Below are positions 43,993 to 54,582 of a stretch of 64,000 nucleotides of DNA, one piece after another. The position numbers and the translations under genes are program-made. The number at the start of each line of letters is the position of its first letter. Position 1 is the first letter of the stretch. Below the pieces are notes generated by a model. It searched no databases. It saw only the letters and a list, made by a program, of their open reading frames with translations, and was not told where the DNA came from. The DNA is from Mycothermus thermophilus (taxonomy: Eukaryota > Ascomycota > Sordariomycetes > Sordariales > Chaetomiaceae), in NCBI GenBank assembly GCA_011316235.1, contig QQBE01000009.1, positions 186,001 through 250,000 of the forward strand, written 5' to 3'.

Positions 43993-44501
43993 GGTGGGTG
44001 GTCGAGCAGACTCTGGCCCGGAGACGACTGGAGAAAATGTTGTCATTCCCATTCGTTCAGCGTGGCGTGTGTTCCTTGCGCAGATCATCCAACAAGAAAA
44101 AAAAAAAATGATAGTTCCCCGGGACGAGTTGGGTCCTAGAAAAAACACGCGAGCTGGTGTAACAGAGAGTCTGGCCACAGTCCCTTTGAAAACATGACAA
44201 GGAAAAATGGGAAGTGGGAGCGGAGTCATAAACTTGGGACGGACGACATTTGAAGAGAGGAAGGGCCGGAATGCGGTACAAGGTAAGAGGGACAAGGCGC
44301 ATGTATATGTCACCTTCTGCAGTTTAAAGACTGGCATATGAGCACGCCTCATGTAGAGACACAAGCAGGGATGCCGAACATGCGGCACGAATGTCTCCCA
44401 TGCTGTGGTACGTGAACTTGTCAGTGTCTTTGGGCGGCGGAAGGGAGGGCGGCCGCACCCAAGAGTCCGCATCTCGGGCATCACAAATGCAGGATTGCTC
44501 G

Positions 44502-44532
<31 letters not shown>

Positions 44533-45119
44533 CAAAACCGAGCCGAGACAGGGCAGAGAGAAATGGCAACAATAGAACTGGTTGGCCGTACATCCGGGTT
44601 GACGTCTGACAGAAATGCGAGATCACAACATCGCGGAGGGAAGTTGAGGTGCATGATGCAGCGAGCTACGGGGTCTGGGTGAGGCGGCCATGCTGCTATC
44701 TGCTGGCGTCTGCCGATGGTTTGTTGAGCTCGAAGGCCACGACAGCAGCTCCAAGCCTCCGCTGACTGCTTGAGGCACGTCTCTTGTCGGGCCGGACCAC
44801 TTTGCTTGCGCTCTCGTGTTGAGGTCGCAAGTGATCAGGACCGCGGGTAGGTGCATCTTGCGGCACCAGAGCACGGGGTTACTTAGATATGGGCCGTGTC
44901 CCAGGTCATACCTCAACAGGGCAGCAAGGGGTTGTGTTCTCGGTGTGTCAGGCTTGAGACCAAACAACAATGGCCAGTCCATCCTCATCCTGCTGCAAGG
45001 GACTGTTCCCTTCAGGTCGGATGAAGGCTGGCTGGTGTCCGAGAAGTGAAGGGGTGTGCTGCGGGGAACCGCAGGACGGCGTCTTAGCGCCCGCGTCCCA
45101 TTTAAGTCCCGAGGTCGAG
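43993..45119. other. Upstream region of the 997-residue gene
   Basis: No separate gene is supported; the minus-strand frame stays open to 44535 without a good start. An (AG)14 microsatellite lies at 44503-44531 and reads as a CT-rich leader element on the minus strand. Confidence 0.5.
44503..44531. repeat. (AG)n microsatellite
   Basis: Fourteen AG units; CT-rich on the strand of the 997-residue gene, about 0.5 kb upstream of its start. Confidence 0.9.
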
Positions 45120-45647
45120 ATCCCTTTGGTCCCCTGTCAAAGCCAGTTTGTGGCGTTTTTCTAAGCAGGGGGGTTGGTACCGCCAAGAAAACACGCTCCT
45201 CAGGCTTGTGCGCGCAGCATCATTTTGACCGCGTTTACTATGTGATTTTATCCTCTCTTCGATGTAACGCGCACATTCCACCGCACGCGCTTACTGCGAG
45301 TACCAGATCAGGCTGCGTATATTGTTAGAAACCCATTTGCGACAGTAAGAAGTGCTGGGATATCCATACAATCGTATTCTTAAGAGAAATATAATACAAA
45401 ATTGTGCAAAAGCTCTTCTCTCTGTCCTCCTCTGTTTCTATCAACAGTGCTGTTTCCAGTTTTGGAAGTCAATTAAGGTGATCCCAAGGCCTGCTACGTG
45501 TCATTTTCGTGATTTCAAGGATTGTCACTCAAAAATCGGCCTGCCAAGACCTTGCTGACTAATCTAAATTCTTACCATCTTATTGGTAGAAACCACCCCT
45601 GCTCAGCAAAAACGCCACAAACTGGCTTGACAGGGGACCAAAGGGAT
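45120..45647. mobile_element. Inverted-repeat (MITE-like) element, about 530 bp
   Basis: The left arm at 45120-45175 starts ATCCCTTTGGTCCCCTGTCA and continues through CCAGTTTGTGGCGTTTTT to AGCAGGGG. The right arm at 45591-45647 is its reverse complement with about five differences (one indel and a few substitutions). The 415 bp interior is AT-richer and has no coding frame. Long, nearly identical terminal arms around a short non-coding core suggest a non-autonomous DNA transposon or fold-back element. I could not find an obvious target-site duplication, so the true ends may differ. Confidence 0.7.
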
Positions 45648-46553
45648 GGTTTTGCATTTCGAAATCCCGATCCGTGATAGTGAGATGGCCACCAAACTGA
45701 GACATGACACACTGTCGCCTCATATGCATGGCGGTGCACTATGGCTTGTGATGGAAGCACGGCAGCCGAAAAAGAAACAACAAGTTTGCACATGTATTCG
45801 GGAATTCGTGATTTGAAAAATCCAAGATGCGAGGGATGGATTTCGAGAAGGGTGCCTTGTGAATCGTTCGCAAGGGACAATTTCTCGTGGGTGTTTGAGA
45901 GAATGTTGTGAGGAGAGAGTTGTTGAAGCTAAACCCGCTTTGGACGCCACCGCAGGCCGGAACGAAATGTGCCATTTAGGAGGAGCGGATCCCGGGGAAG
46001 TCCCGCTCCCTCCTGCCAACCCGGAAGTTGCGGCTGAGATCGACCGCAACGGGACGTGATAGACCCACCCGGACGTCCAAGCTCTCGCACGGGCGGCCAA
46101 TCACGAGCAACGTCCCTCAGGAAAAGGGAAGGTGAAAAACGTGCAAACCCCCCCCCCACATTGCCTATTGTTTTTTTCAAGAAAACATCGATTCCTCGAC
46201 TTTGTCACTTGCAGAATATTGACGGGACTGAAAACTGGCAACTGGTCTCTGATCTCTTTTAGCTGTCCCCAATTTGAAAGTTTATCACGGACTCCGGTTA
46301 TTGTTTTTGACACGACGCGTCTGTTTCACGCCAAAACCGTGACCGTGAAGCCAGAGCGAAAGCGAAAGACTTGAGTCCCGCCTCTACCTTGCGTTGTAAT
46401 TGGGCGGTGGGTCGATATCTTGGTGTGTCGACAACGCAAGGGAGAGGTGAGGTGAGCGGGTGGGCAAGCCGGCCAGCTTAGACAGCAGCTAGCTGCCAGG
46501 TGCTGTTCTCAGCTAGTAGTTTGGAGCCAACAGCCAACTTGCACCTTGGAGCC
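45648..46553. other. Region between inverted-repeat element and ipi3
   Basis: No gene. A C9 run lies at about 46149-46157. The ipi3 promoter should lie in its right end, where no TATA box is clear. Confidence 0.45.
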
Positions 46554-47952
46554 ATGCTCTCAGAAGAGTTTGTCTCGGCCATCTGCGGGCCACCGCTTTC
46601 TTCCAACACGGCCATCGCCAAGGATGTGGGAATCTATTGCCACACCTTGAGTCCCGCGTACGCGGTCAAGTCGACCTTCAAGAAGAGCTCGGCCCCGCCC
46701 AACTGTGTCGCCGTCAGCGATGCCCATGTCTTCGCCGCCCAGCAAGACAAGGCGTATGTCCACGTCTATTCCCGGCTCCGCGGGAACCAGGAGGCGTTCG
46801 TGGCGTTCCCCGAGAGGATACGTTGCATAGCCTTGATAGGAGACGTCCTGGTTTTAGGCACGACTGAGGGCCGGTTAATGCTCTGGGAGGTGAGATTAGA
46901 TTTGTGTCACTAAGGATCAATGACCAGCCCAAGATACTCACATTGCGTTCCAGACCTGCACCGGCCGACTGGTGTCGACCCCGGCCCGCCACGTTCAAGC
47001 CGTATCATGTGTGGCTGCCACGCCGCAGCATGTCCTCACAGGATCCGACGACTCCGACATCCACGTGTGGTCCCTCGCCCAGCTCCTCGAGCTGGACTCA
47101 CCTGCAGGCGCCGAGTACGAGCCGCTGCGCAGTTTATCCAACCACCGCGCGGCCATCACCGGCCTGGCCCTCAGCAGCAGTGTCAGCAGTGACACCAACT
47201 TTTGCGTGTCGGCCAGCAAGGACAAGTCGTGCATCATCTGGAACTACCAGACCGGCGATGCCCTGCGAACGCTCCTCTTCCCAAGCGCCCCGCTGTGCGT
47301 CTCTCTCGAACCCGCAGCCCGTGCCTTTTGCGTCTCGTGCGAGGACGGTTCGCTTCACGTGGCGGAGCTGTACGGTCCCAAGCCGTTGTTGGGACCCGGG
47401 TCCGAAGACCCCGCGACGGCGGTTCAGGCCTCATCGTCGCCGTTCGGAACCACCCATCCCGAAACCACCGGCCCGGCGTCGTGCGTGGCGTGGACCTATG
47501 ATGGCACGATGCTGCTGACGGGCCACCCGCGCGGCCAGATCCTGCGCTGGGACGTCGCCGAAAACAAGTCCCCCGTCGAGCTGGCTAACCTCAACGCCGC
47601 CGTGACCAACATCGTCTTCATCTCGCCTTTCCCGGCCGCGCGGCCCACGAAAACGGTCAACATCGTCAAGCCGTCCCAGGCTGAGAGATCGTACACGTTC
47701 GCGGGACAGTTTGAGCCGCTGCCGGCGATGGCTGGGTCCGCGAAGTTTGATGCGCTGCTCACTGGGCCCGGCTTCCCGCAGGAGACAATGGAGGCGGCCA
47801 TCGCGGCGTTTTATCAACCTGCCGGCGGTGGAGAGTCGGCTGGAGATGCCGAGCTGCGGAAGCAAAACGAGGAGTTGTGGGAATTGGTGAATGAGCAGCG
47901 AGCTCTGCAGAAGGAGACATTGCAGCGGTTAGTGCAGGCCAAGAGCAAATGA
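46554..47952 (+). CDS. ipi3: Pre-rRNA processing protein Ipi3 (WDR18 homologue)
   Basis: WD40 subunit of the Rix1-Ipi1-Ipi3 complex, which removes ITS2 and helps Rea1/Mdn1 remodel pre-60S ribosomes in the nucleus. Exons 46554-46889 and 46954-47952 with a 64 nt intron; the join gives GRLMLWETCTGRLVSTPARH, a normal WD repeat. The product is 444 residues. Repeats are visible: VAFPERIRCIALIGDVLVLG, HVQAVSCVAATPQHVLTGSD with DIHVWSL, NHRAAITGLALSS with KDKSCIIWNYQTGDALRTLL, and ASCVAWTYDGTMLLTGHPRG with ILRWDV. The C-terminal coiled coil (AELRKQNEELWELVNEQRAL) is typical of Ipi3, used in complex assembly. Start is the first ATG of the frame. Confidence 0.9.
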
Positions 47953-48919
47953 AAGGGGGAAAGAAGGAGAGTTGGTGTTGAGATGTGTATCTACATACGG
48001 CATACCCAGGAGAGTGAGAATTTGAACAAGCTGTGCCATTTTTTTTGAAGGTGAAGAGGACCCTACGATGCCGAGGTGCGAAGTCGGTCTGTGTTGATTT
48101 TGCTGCTGCTCATCATGTTTGCCTCAAGCTGGAGGCATCAATGCTTGCACGTCGTCAGGCATCTCTGGTTGTGTAAATGTTTCGGCTTCCGGGGTATATG
48201 CCCCCCCGTGTTGCGCCCTGTTCTCGACCACCTCCCTCACCTATTTGACCACCAAGTGCGGTGGTCGAGTGGTCTGTGGGGGAGGTGGTAACCCAAACCG
48301 CCTGGGTTCGAGCCCAGGCAAGTACCGGAGTAAAAATCCCACTGGGGTTTTTCGTAGCCGTCCACCCCTACTGTAGGGTTGGGCGGTGAGCTTTTTGTCT
48401 TCTTTGGTTTTTTTTTTTCTCTGTTTATCCATAAATCATAGCGAGCTTCTCTGGCCATATTTCGATCTATTCAAACCCATCCATAACCGTCCATAACAAC
48501 CAGAGATGTTATTTTGTTGTTTTTCTTCCCAATGTTCACCTCACCTCGACTTACAGACCTGTTGTTGGTCGTCGGTGCCAAGACAACAAGACTTGCCTCT
48601 CCTGGCATTGTGGATCCGGTGGCCCAAGCTCCTTGTGCGGGGCGCCAAGGCCGAGCTCTGCGCCGGCGCATTCTTTTCTCGACGTCAATCAAGTCGAATC
48701 AAAGGCCAGCGGCGACCTCCATTGGAACCTGGAACTTCCATATCGTCATCCCTCCGCTTTCGAGCGGCAAAACGACCATTGACTTTGGCATCTCACCACC
48801 TCGCCCATCTTCAAGCGATGTGATTCCTACGACGGGACACTAAGCGTCCATATGTGCTGAACTCGCAACATATACCTATCCATGGTCTGACTTCTCAGCA
48901 ACCCCTCGTCCAGCTCGCC
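47953..48919. other. Intergenic region carrying the SINE-like element
   Basis: The 3' flank of ipi3, then the tRNA-derived element (listed separately), then the leader of the mitochondrial TPR gene. TCTGACTTCTCAG just before 48900 could be an acceptor of a leader intron. Confidence 0.45.
48256..48418 (+). mobile_element. tRNA-derived SINE-like element
   Basis: A Pol III A box TGGTCGAGTGG (48262-48272) and a B box GGGTTCGAGCCC (48304-48315) are spaced as in a tRNA, and a good T arm is present (GCCTGGG-TTCGAG-CCCAGGC). The acceptor stem cannot close, so it is not a functional tRNA. About 90 nt of non-tRNA sequence follow with two hairpins (AAAAATCCCACTGGGGTTTTT; ACCCCTACTGTAGGGTTGGG), ending in an 11 nt T-run at 48408-48418. 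That head-body-tail plan is that of tRNA-derived SINEs known in other ascomycetes. A target duplication is not evident. Confidence 0.6.
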
Positions 48920-50659
48920 ATGCGCTCTCGAATGCTCCTCGTCCGCCGTGCCGGACACTTGAAGACGTCGCGCGCCTTCACCCAGAGCACCGCGGCCCGC
49001 ATTGACTACCGCCCCCGGCCGCGTGTTCCGTTCCTCGCCGTTTCCACCACTCACGCCGGCCTCGTCCGGTACCTCACCACCAACCGCGTCGCCAGGATCA
49101 AATACGATATCAAGACGGGCATTAAGTACACGGGCTATGTATGGATTGCCGGAATAGCTCTCTTCGCTTCCTGGGTTGCCATATTCCAGGAGCAGCTCGA
49201 GCGCCGATATCCCACCCCGCACGAATGGTCCTACAAAACCCGGCTGGACTTCCGCGGCGGGAACTGCGCTCGCTATGAACCACCCCCGGGCAAGCCCACC
49301 GACTGGCTGCAGGTCGCTGGGTGGTTTGAGATGGCCTTGAACCGGCTCCATGATCCCAACATTGACGGGAAGGGTGTGAGGGATGCAGGACACGAATACC
49401 CACCGGGGACCAAGGATGTGACGGCCAAGTCAGAGGAGTGGCGGAGGGGCTATTTCCAAACCCTCATGGGATACGCCAAGGCGGTCGAGTACATGGAAGG
49501 CTGGGTGCTGGACAAGTCGAGGAATATTTGCTTCCCGCCAGGGACCATGATCGGCCCGTCCAATCCCTTCCCCAAGCCCCTCCCTCCGGGGTTCAAGGGA
49601 GCCCCTCGGGAAGAGGACTGCGTGCCGCGCTTCGACTCGCCCAACGACATCTACGTGCGCATCCTGTCCACCCCGGGCTTCACCAACCGCCAGCGCATCG
49701 AGGCCGGCCTAGCCTACGCCTCCTGGCTCGAGTACAAGGGCATCACCGGGCCCGCCAGCATCGTCTACGAGGACGCCGTCCGCCTCGCCGCCACGGAGCG
49801 ACCCGACCTCCCCGCCGAGCCCATCGACAAGAAAACCTACGTCCTCAACGACGCCGCCGGCCCGCCGTCAGAGAACCTCCTCAACACCCTCACCGCGTAC
49901 GCCACTTTCCGCGCTCGCCAAGGCCACCTCGACGCCGCCCTCCCCATTCTCGTGTCTCTCCTCAAAGCTCGCCGCAACCTCCCCACCACCTCTCCCACCC
50001 CCCTCACCGACTCCCTCAACAACCAACCCTCCAACAAGAAACCCAGCACCTGGTCCAAACTCGTCACCTTCGTCTCCCCACCCCCGTACCCGCCGCCACC
50101 ACCCCCCGGCACCGCCCCGCCGCTTCGCAACAACCCCCTCAACACCTGCCAACAAGCCGCCCTGGGCCTGCACATCGGCGAGATCATGTACGCCCTTGCC
50201 GCCTCTTCCCCCTCTTCTAAATCCAAACATCCCAGCGGCGGAGGCGGAAAGGAGGAAGCCCTCGCCTGGACGCGCGACGCCGTCGACGTAGCCGAGGAAC
50301 AGCTCCGCTACCTCCCGCAGGCGGCCTACGCCGCGCTCGACAGCCCCGCACGCGTCACGTGCAAGGAGTGCCTCGCCACGGGGCTGGAGAATTGGCGGGT
50401 CATGGTGGGCAAGCTCGCAAGGGAAGAAGAAAAGAAGCGCAAGGCGCTTGAGAAGCAGCAGCAGCAGGGTGCTGGTGCTGGGTGGTTGAGTGGGTTGTGG
50501 AGCAAGTCTGCGCCGGGGAGGAGTGCGTTGAAGGAGGAGGAGGTGAATCGGTGGGCGGCGGAGGAGAAGGTGGTGGAGGAGCGGAGGAAGAGGGTGAGCG
50601 AGCTGTTGGAGGATATTAGGCCTGCGCCGAGCGGGGTGATGTCGATGTTCTTTGTATGA
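48920..50659 (+). CDS. Mitochondrial inner-membrane TPR-type protein, Mgr3-like
   Basis: Single-exon product of 579 residues. Residues 1-30 are Arg/Ser-rich without acidic residues (MRSRMLLVRRAGHLKTSR), a mitochondrial presequence. One membrane helix lies at about 70-90 (YVWIAGIALFASWVAIF). It is followed by HEWSYKTRLDFRGGN and repeat-like helices (WFEMALNRLHDP; RQRIEAGLAYASWLEYKG; LNTLTAYATFRARQGHLDAALPI, shown only partly) that resemble TPRs. The architecture matches Mgr3-type adaptors of the i-AAA protease, which face the intermembrane space; this assignment is inference. The C-terminal third is a Pro-rich loop and a Lys/Glu-rich coil (REEEKKRKALEKQQQQ). Start 48920 has GCCATGC context and begins the presequence; no upstream in-frame ATG exists nearby. 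Confidence 0.72.
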   Translation: MRSRMLLVRRAGHLKTSRAFTQSTAARIDYRPRPRVPFLAVSTTHAGLVRYLTTNRVARIKYDIKTGIKYTGYVWIAGIALFASWVAIFQEQLERRYPTPHEWSYKTRLDFRGGNCARYEPPPGKPTDWLQVAGWFEMALNRLHDPNIDGKGVRDAGHEYPPGTKDVTAKSEEWRRGYFQTLMGYAKAVEYMEGWVLDKSRNICFPPGTMIGPSNPFPKPLPPGFKGAPREEDCVPRFDSPNDIYVRILSTPGFTNRQRIEAGLAYASWLEYKGITGPASIVYEDAVRLAATERPDLPAEPIDKKTYVLNDAAGPPSENLLNTLTAYATFRARQGHLDAALPILVSLLKARRNLPTTSPTPLTDSLNNQPSNKKPSTWSKLVTFVSPPPYPPPPPPGTAPPLRNNPLNTCQQAALGLHIGEIMYALAASSPSSKSKHPSGGGGKEEALAWTRDAVDVAEEQLRYLPQAAYAALDSPARVTCKECLATGLENWRVMVGKLAREEEKKRKALEKQQQQGAGAGWLSGLWSKSAPGRSALKEEEVNRWAAEEKVVEERRKRVSELLEDIRPAPSGVMSMFFV

Positions 50660-51139
50660 GGTGATGACGGGATGGGATGGGAAGGGTTTATCAATTCAGG
50701 ATGGAAAGGTAGGAGGTTGGGTTGTGTATCATTGCATGGAAATGTTTGCTGAGTCTCTGTTTGGACTGGTCAGGATGGGCGGCGGCATGGAATGTTCAGA
50801 GTGTGTATCATTGGTGGTGTGGCAGGCAATGGTTGCTTTGTACAATAGGGAAGGGATGGTTATGAATTGACATGGTTTCTGATGTACAAGATGTGGTGCT
50901 CATTTCCTGTGGCTTAACTTGATGGGTGCGATGCTAGCTGGGTGTGATAAGCCAGGAGGCATGTGAGAGCCTCGAAACATCTTGTTCGCAAGTAAACCCG
51001 CGTTCCATCCATTACGTCAGGTGGCATAACTCCGAATTTTCTCCTCTATTGCTATCTGATGAGCCACATCCCCCCTCCAACTGGTCATCCATCTCTCTGT
51101 GGCTTAGTTCATGACGAATGATGCAATCTTACCTCCTCT
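50660..51139. other. Convergent spacer, 480 bp
   Basis: Two 3' ends meet here. T/G-rich with no open frame of note and no RNA gene recognised. Confidence 0.5.
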
Positions 51140-52779
51140 CTAGCGAGAAAGCCTGAGATCCTCAACCTCCTCGACCAGCTCTTTCATCTCCTCGGCATCT
51201 GGGCCAGCTCCGGCTGAATCACTGCCCAGCACATTCGCCCCAGGAATGGCAGCCACGCCGGTGGTTTTCGTGTTGGCTTTCGACTCAGTCAGGGCGGTGC
51301 TAACCTCCTTGGCACTCCCATTAATATCTCCAGCAGAGGCCTCCGGCTCCGACTCGGTGTCTTCGTAGCCGGGCTCGGCCTCACCCTTGCAGACACGGCA
51401 GGTGGCGCAGTGGTCCGGAATTTCCGCCATCTCCTGGCCATTCTCCCGAGCCCACTCAGCCCAGGTGTGATGCTCCTCTTCGCCCGTGTCGCCAAAGATC
51501 TCGACTTGCTCGTTCTTGTAGGCCTTTCCCTGCAGGGCTACCTCTTGCATCCAGGCGAGATACGACTCTTGCGTCTCAATCGGCAGGGTTTCGATGTATC
51601 GTGCCTTGAGACCGGCGCTGTAGACAGGACAACCGTGCTCCGTGAAGCCCGCGGCAGCTGGGTTGCCGGACGGTCCGGCGAGGAGGTTGCCTTGGCGAGA
51701 GCGGTGGATGATGTACGCGCGGCCTCGCTATACTGGGTCAGCATCAGGGTGGTTATGAAGTGGAATATTGCGGCTGCGGACATACCTCTCTCAGGAACTG
51801 CTTGAACCGCTCCGTCTTGAGCTCCTTCGAGCTGTGCGTTCCTCCGAGAATCACGATGCTGTTGAGCCTGCCGCCGAGACGGTCAAGAACAGCATCATCG
51901 TCGAGGTAGGTCTCGACGATACCTGCGGTATCCCCGACAGTGAGGATATCAATCTTTGCATCCGGACGAACAAACCCGTCTCCGAGAATCACCTTCTCAA
52001 ACACGCTCTTCACATGCTCCACCGCATTTCTATTCTCGGGAATCTCGTTCATCTCGGGGATGTGCTTCCTCCCGCCATGAACCGCGCTTGCCAGAGGGAT
52101 ATGATGGCGGTCAACCTGTGTGAGCCCGTGTTTTCCCTCGGGCCACCACCACAGCTCGCCGGGGTTCGCGACGACAAGGCCGGGCGGGGTTTGGTCGGTA
52201 GCGGAAGCACGCTGCGATCGGAGAGCCTGGGCGAGACCGACCACGGACCCGCGGTTGATGCCCCCGCGGCCGTTCATGACTCGGCGGGCGAAGCAGCCCA
52301 AGGGTTGGTACGTCTCGCCGAAGAGGACGATGACGCGGCTTGCGGTAGCGGTGTTGGGGGAGGTGAGGATCGGGACGTGCGGCTTGTCGGCGGGAGTGTC
52401 GAGGGGCAGGCGGACGGTGGTGAAGCCGGCGTCGGAGAGACGGGATTTGATGATTTTCTGCATGGCCTCTGGAGGGATGAGTTAGTCGACGGTGAGGGTC
52501 AGCTTATTGGAGAAAGGTTGGTTGGGAAGGCCCGTACCGTGGAAGGAGAAGCCGTGGCGGGCGTTCCAGCGGTCATTTTTGGTGATGCGGAATTTGAAGT
52601 AGTTGTCGGGATTGTCGATCATTCGAATCTCATCGTCATCGTTGATGAAGAGGCTTGTTGTCGAGGTTAGCATGTCAGGAATAACACAGGCATGGCGGGT
52701 AGGAAACCTACCCAAGGCCTTCGAGGTCATCAGGAAACTCGGGGTCGGCCGGGAGGCCGGACCAGTGTCGACGAAACAT
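51140..52779 (-). CDS. Arb2-domain protein
   Basis: Four exons on the minus strand: 52779-52712, 52653-52538, 52468-51786 and 51727-51140 (484 residues). The N-terminus MFRRHWSGLPADPEFPDDLE with GLFINDDDEIRMIDNPDNYFK is the signature opening of fungal Arb2-domain proteins. The alpha/beta-hydrolase-like Arb2 fold continues (RVIVLFGETYQPLGCFARR; KIDILTVGDTAGIVETYLDD; LNSIVILGGTHSSKELK). In fission yeast, Arb2 sits in the Argonaute siRNA chaperone complex for heterochromatin, and similar folds occur at the C-terminus of Hda1. Whether this protein acts in RNA silencing is unknown. A classical Ser-His-Asp triad is not obvious. An acidic, disordered tail (about 370-484) has a CATCRVC motif. Introns are 58-69 nt; exon 1 is only 68 nt. 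Confidence 0.85.
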
Positions 52780-54044
52780 GGTGTTTTCGATGCGAAGGTT
52801 GAGGAGTGGAAGTTCCTTTGGAGTGTTTGCAGGAAAATTCAAGTGGCAGAAGGAAAAGTCGAGGTGAAGATTTGGGGAAGAGAAGGAAGTTGCCTCGGAT
52901 CAGAAGCAGAAGATGGAGGAGAGAACCCAAACCACCAGTCCTTTGTTTATTCTGATGTTTCCAGGGACACCTCGACCAACTGACCGTGTTCTTCAGGTAG
53001 GATGCTTCAGGTGACTGAGAGATTGAAGGAAACAGCGCTTTTCTCGCCCGACGGACTGTGGTGGTGAGACTCGGCACTTTCACGTTGTTCTTCCAGCCCG
53101 TCGAAGTCAAAGGGAGCATCTGGCAACATGACTATATCTCAGGTAGCGTTGTTATCCACCGTTTGCTCGACGCTTGCGTTTGCCCAACTCGACATATGTT
53201 CTGCAGCATCCCGGTCGTTTTCATGCATACAGTCAAGCAAGGCGACCGGTATGAGCGCCCTGCTGGAGAGGACAACATTCCCATCTTCCCCGGAGCCTTT
53301 CAGCCCCCGCGAGTACCTCACTTTTGACGTCTTCAACCTCAACTTCAACTCTCATGGTCAGTTTCGAGGATGGCACCGGGAAGACGGAGCAATGGGAATC
53401 GAGAGACAATGATTATTCCTGTGTCTACGGACCGAAGAGGCTGCGAAACGAGGACAGGTACTCTTGATCAGTGATGGTGATGAGCGCCAAGTTGGGGCTT
53501 TGCTTTTAAAATGAGGCATCGGGAAATCCACACTCGACCAACCCAGGCCATCGACATTTGGTGATGCCACCAACCGCCACAAGGCTGCCTCGATCCAGAC
53601 GCTCTTGGTGGCATCTCATCATCCTGCCAAGTATGACTTTATTAGCTGGAGCAGCGACAACACAGTTACGAGATGACGACTGCGACCTGAAACATCCTGA
53701 CTGTGAGCCTCGAGGACAGAGCCACAGAGCGAGATGTCATGGTCGAGCCTGATGTTTGAGGATCACAGCCCGCTCCCAAGAGTACAGAAGACAGACTTAC
53801 ACGGCCGAACTACTAATGAAAAAGATGAGGAACAATACCTATGGTTCAAGGTAATCATAATTGTAATCGTGGCTAAACAAGTCCTGTCTGAGCTGCAAAC
53901 GACGCGAAAATCATGGCGATGGTTACAACACAGCGACGGGCGACACACAAACCTCCACCGACCATCCTCGTTCGACCCCCAAAACACCAAACGAAGCATC
54001 CTCTTCCTCACATCCAGAGCAAGCCCCAGACTGCAATGAAAAGG
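52780..54044. other. Region between Arb2-domain gene and U2 snRNA
   Basis: The promoter side of the Arb2 gene and the 3' flank of U2. A 94-residue frame at 53128-53412 starts with a signal-like MTISQVALLSTVCSTLAFAQ but lacks other support and is not called. No other feature is seen. Confidence 0.45.
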
Positions 54045-54235
54045 TGTGGTTCGCGTCATCCGGAGGCAGTGTAATACCGGAGACACTAGCCCAGCGGCAT
54101 GGGCAAGCCCAGAGGCCGACCGGGCGATGACAAAAATTAATTTAATCCATAAATCTACTCCGTAGAGTAGTTTCAGAGATTAAACTGAAAAGAACAGATA
54201 CTACACTTGATCTAAGCCAAAAGGCAAAGAGAGCT
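54045..54235 (-). ncRNA. U2 spliceosomal snRNA
   Basis: Base-pairs with the intron branch site in the spliceosome. On the minus strand the near-invariant 5' domain is readable: TCTCTTTGCCTTTTGGCTTA, then GATCAAGTGTAGTATCTGTT. The branch-site recognition GTAGTA is at 54204-54199. Stem IIa (CTACTCTACGGAGTAG), the Sm site ATTTTTG at 54137-54131 and the terminal stem-loop IV (CCGGTATTACACTGCCTCC, the U2B''/Lea1 binding loop) follow. The length is about 190 nt, as in other fungi. The 5' end (about 54235) and 3' end (about 54045) are estimates. CTATTTAAG about 50 bp upstream fits a Pol II snRNA TATA element. Confidence 0.93.
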
Positions 54236-54582
54236 GAGAAAGAAAGAAGAAAAAAGTTCAAAAATTAGGGAGGGGAGCCGCGCTTAAATAGACAAACCCA
54301 GGTGGTCCGTGCACCCTTGCGGGCACCCATTTGGTTGCAGGGGTGCACAGACCACCAGCTGGCACAAGCTCCACCCCACCGAGTCTTCAGCCACAACCGC
54401 TGCGGGGGAAAAACCTTAACCCAAGCCACCCGGCGGGCTTGAAGTGTGGCGGTGGCCATCAGACCCGCAGGAGCCGCAACACCGGCAGAAACATCGCAGG
54501 ACCTGCAAGCCGGCAAGATCCGACGACGAGGACGACGACTTCGACACCCCCACGAAGATCGCCCTACACAACAACCACCAAA
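54236..54582. promoter_or_regulatory. Divergent promoter region of U2 snRNA and mrp2
   Basis: A 347 bp region between two divergent transcripts. A TATA-like TTAAATAG lies at about 54284-54291 (U2 side). A 20 bp imperfect inverted repeat has arms 54301-54320 (GGTGGTCCGTGCACCCTTGC) and 54337-54356 (18 of 20 match). It sits about 65-120 bp upstream of U2, where a proximal sequence element would be expected. Confidence 0.5.

Noticed and set aside
53128..53412. 94-residue plus-strand frame with a signal-like N-terminus
   Set aside because: The hydrophobic start is suggestive of a small secreted protein, but the remainder is not protein-like and no splice or promoter signal supports it.
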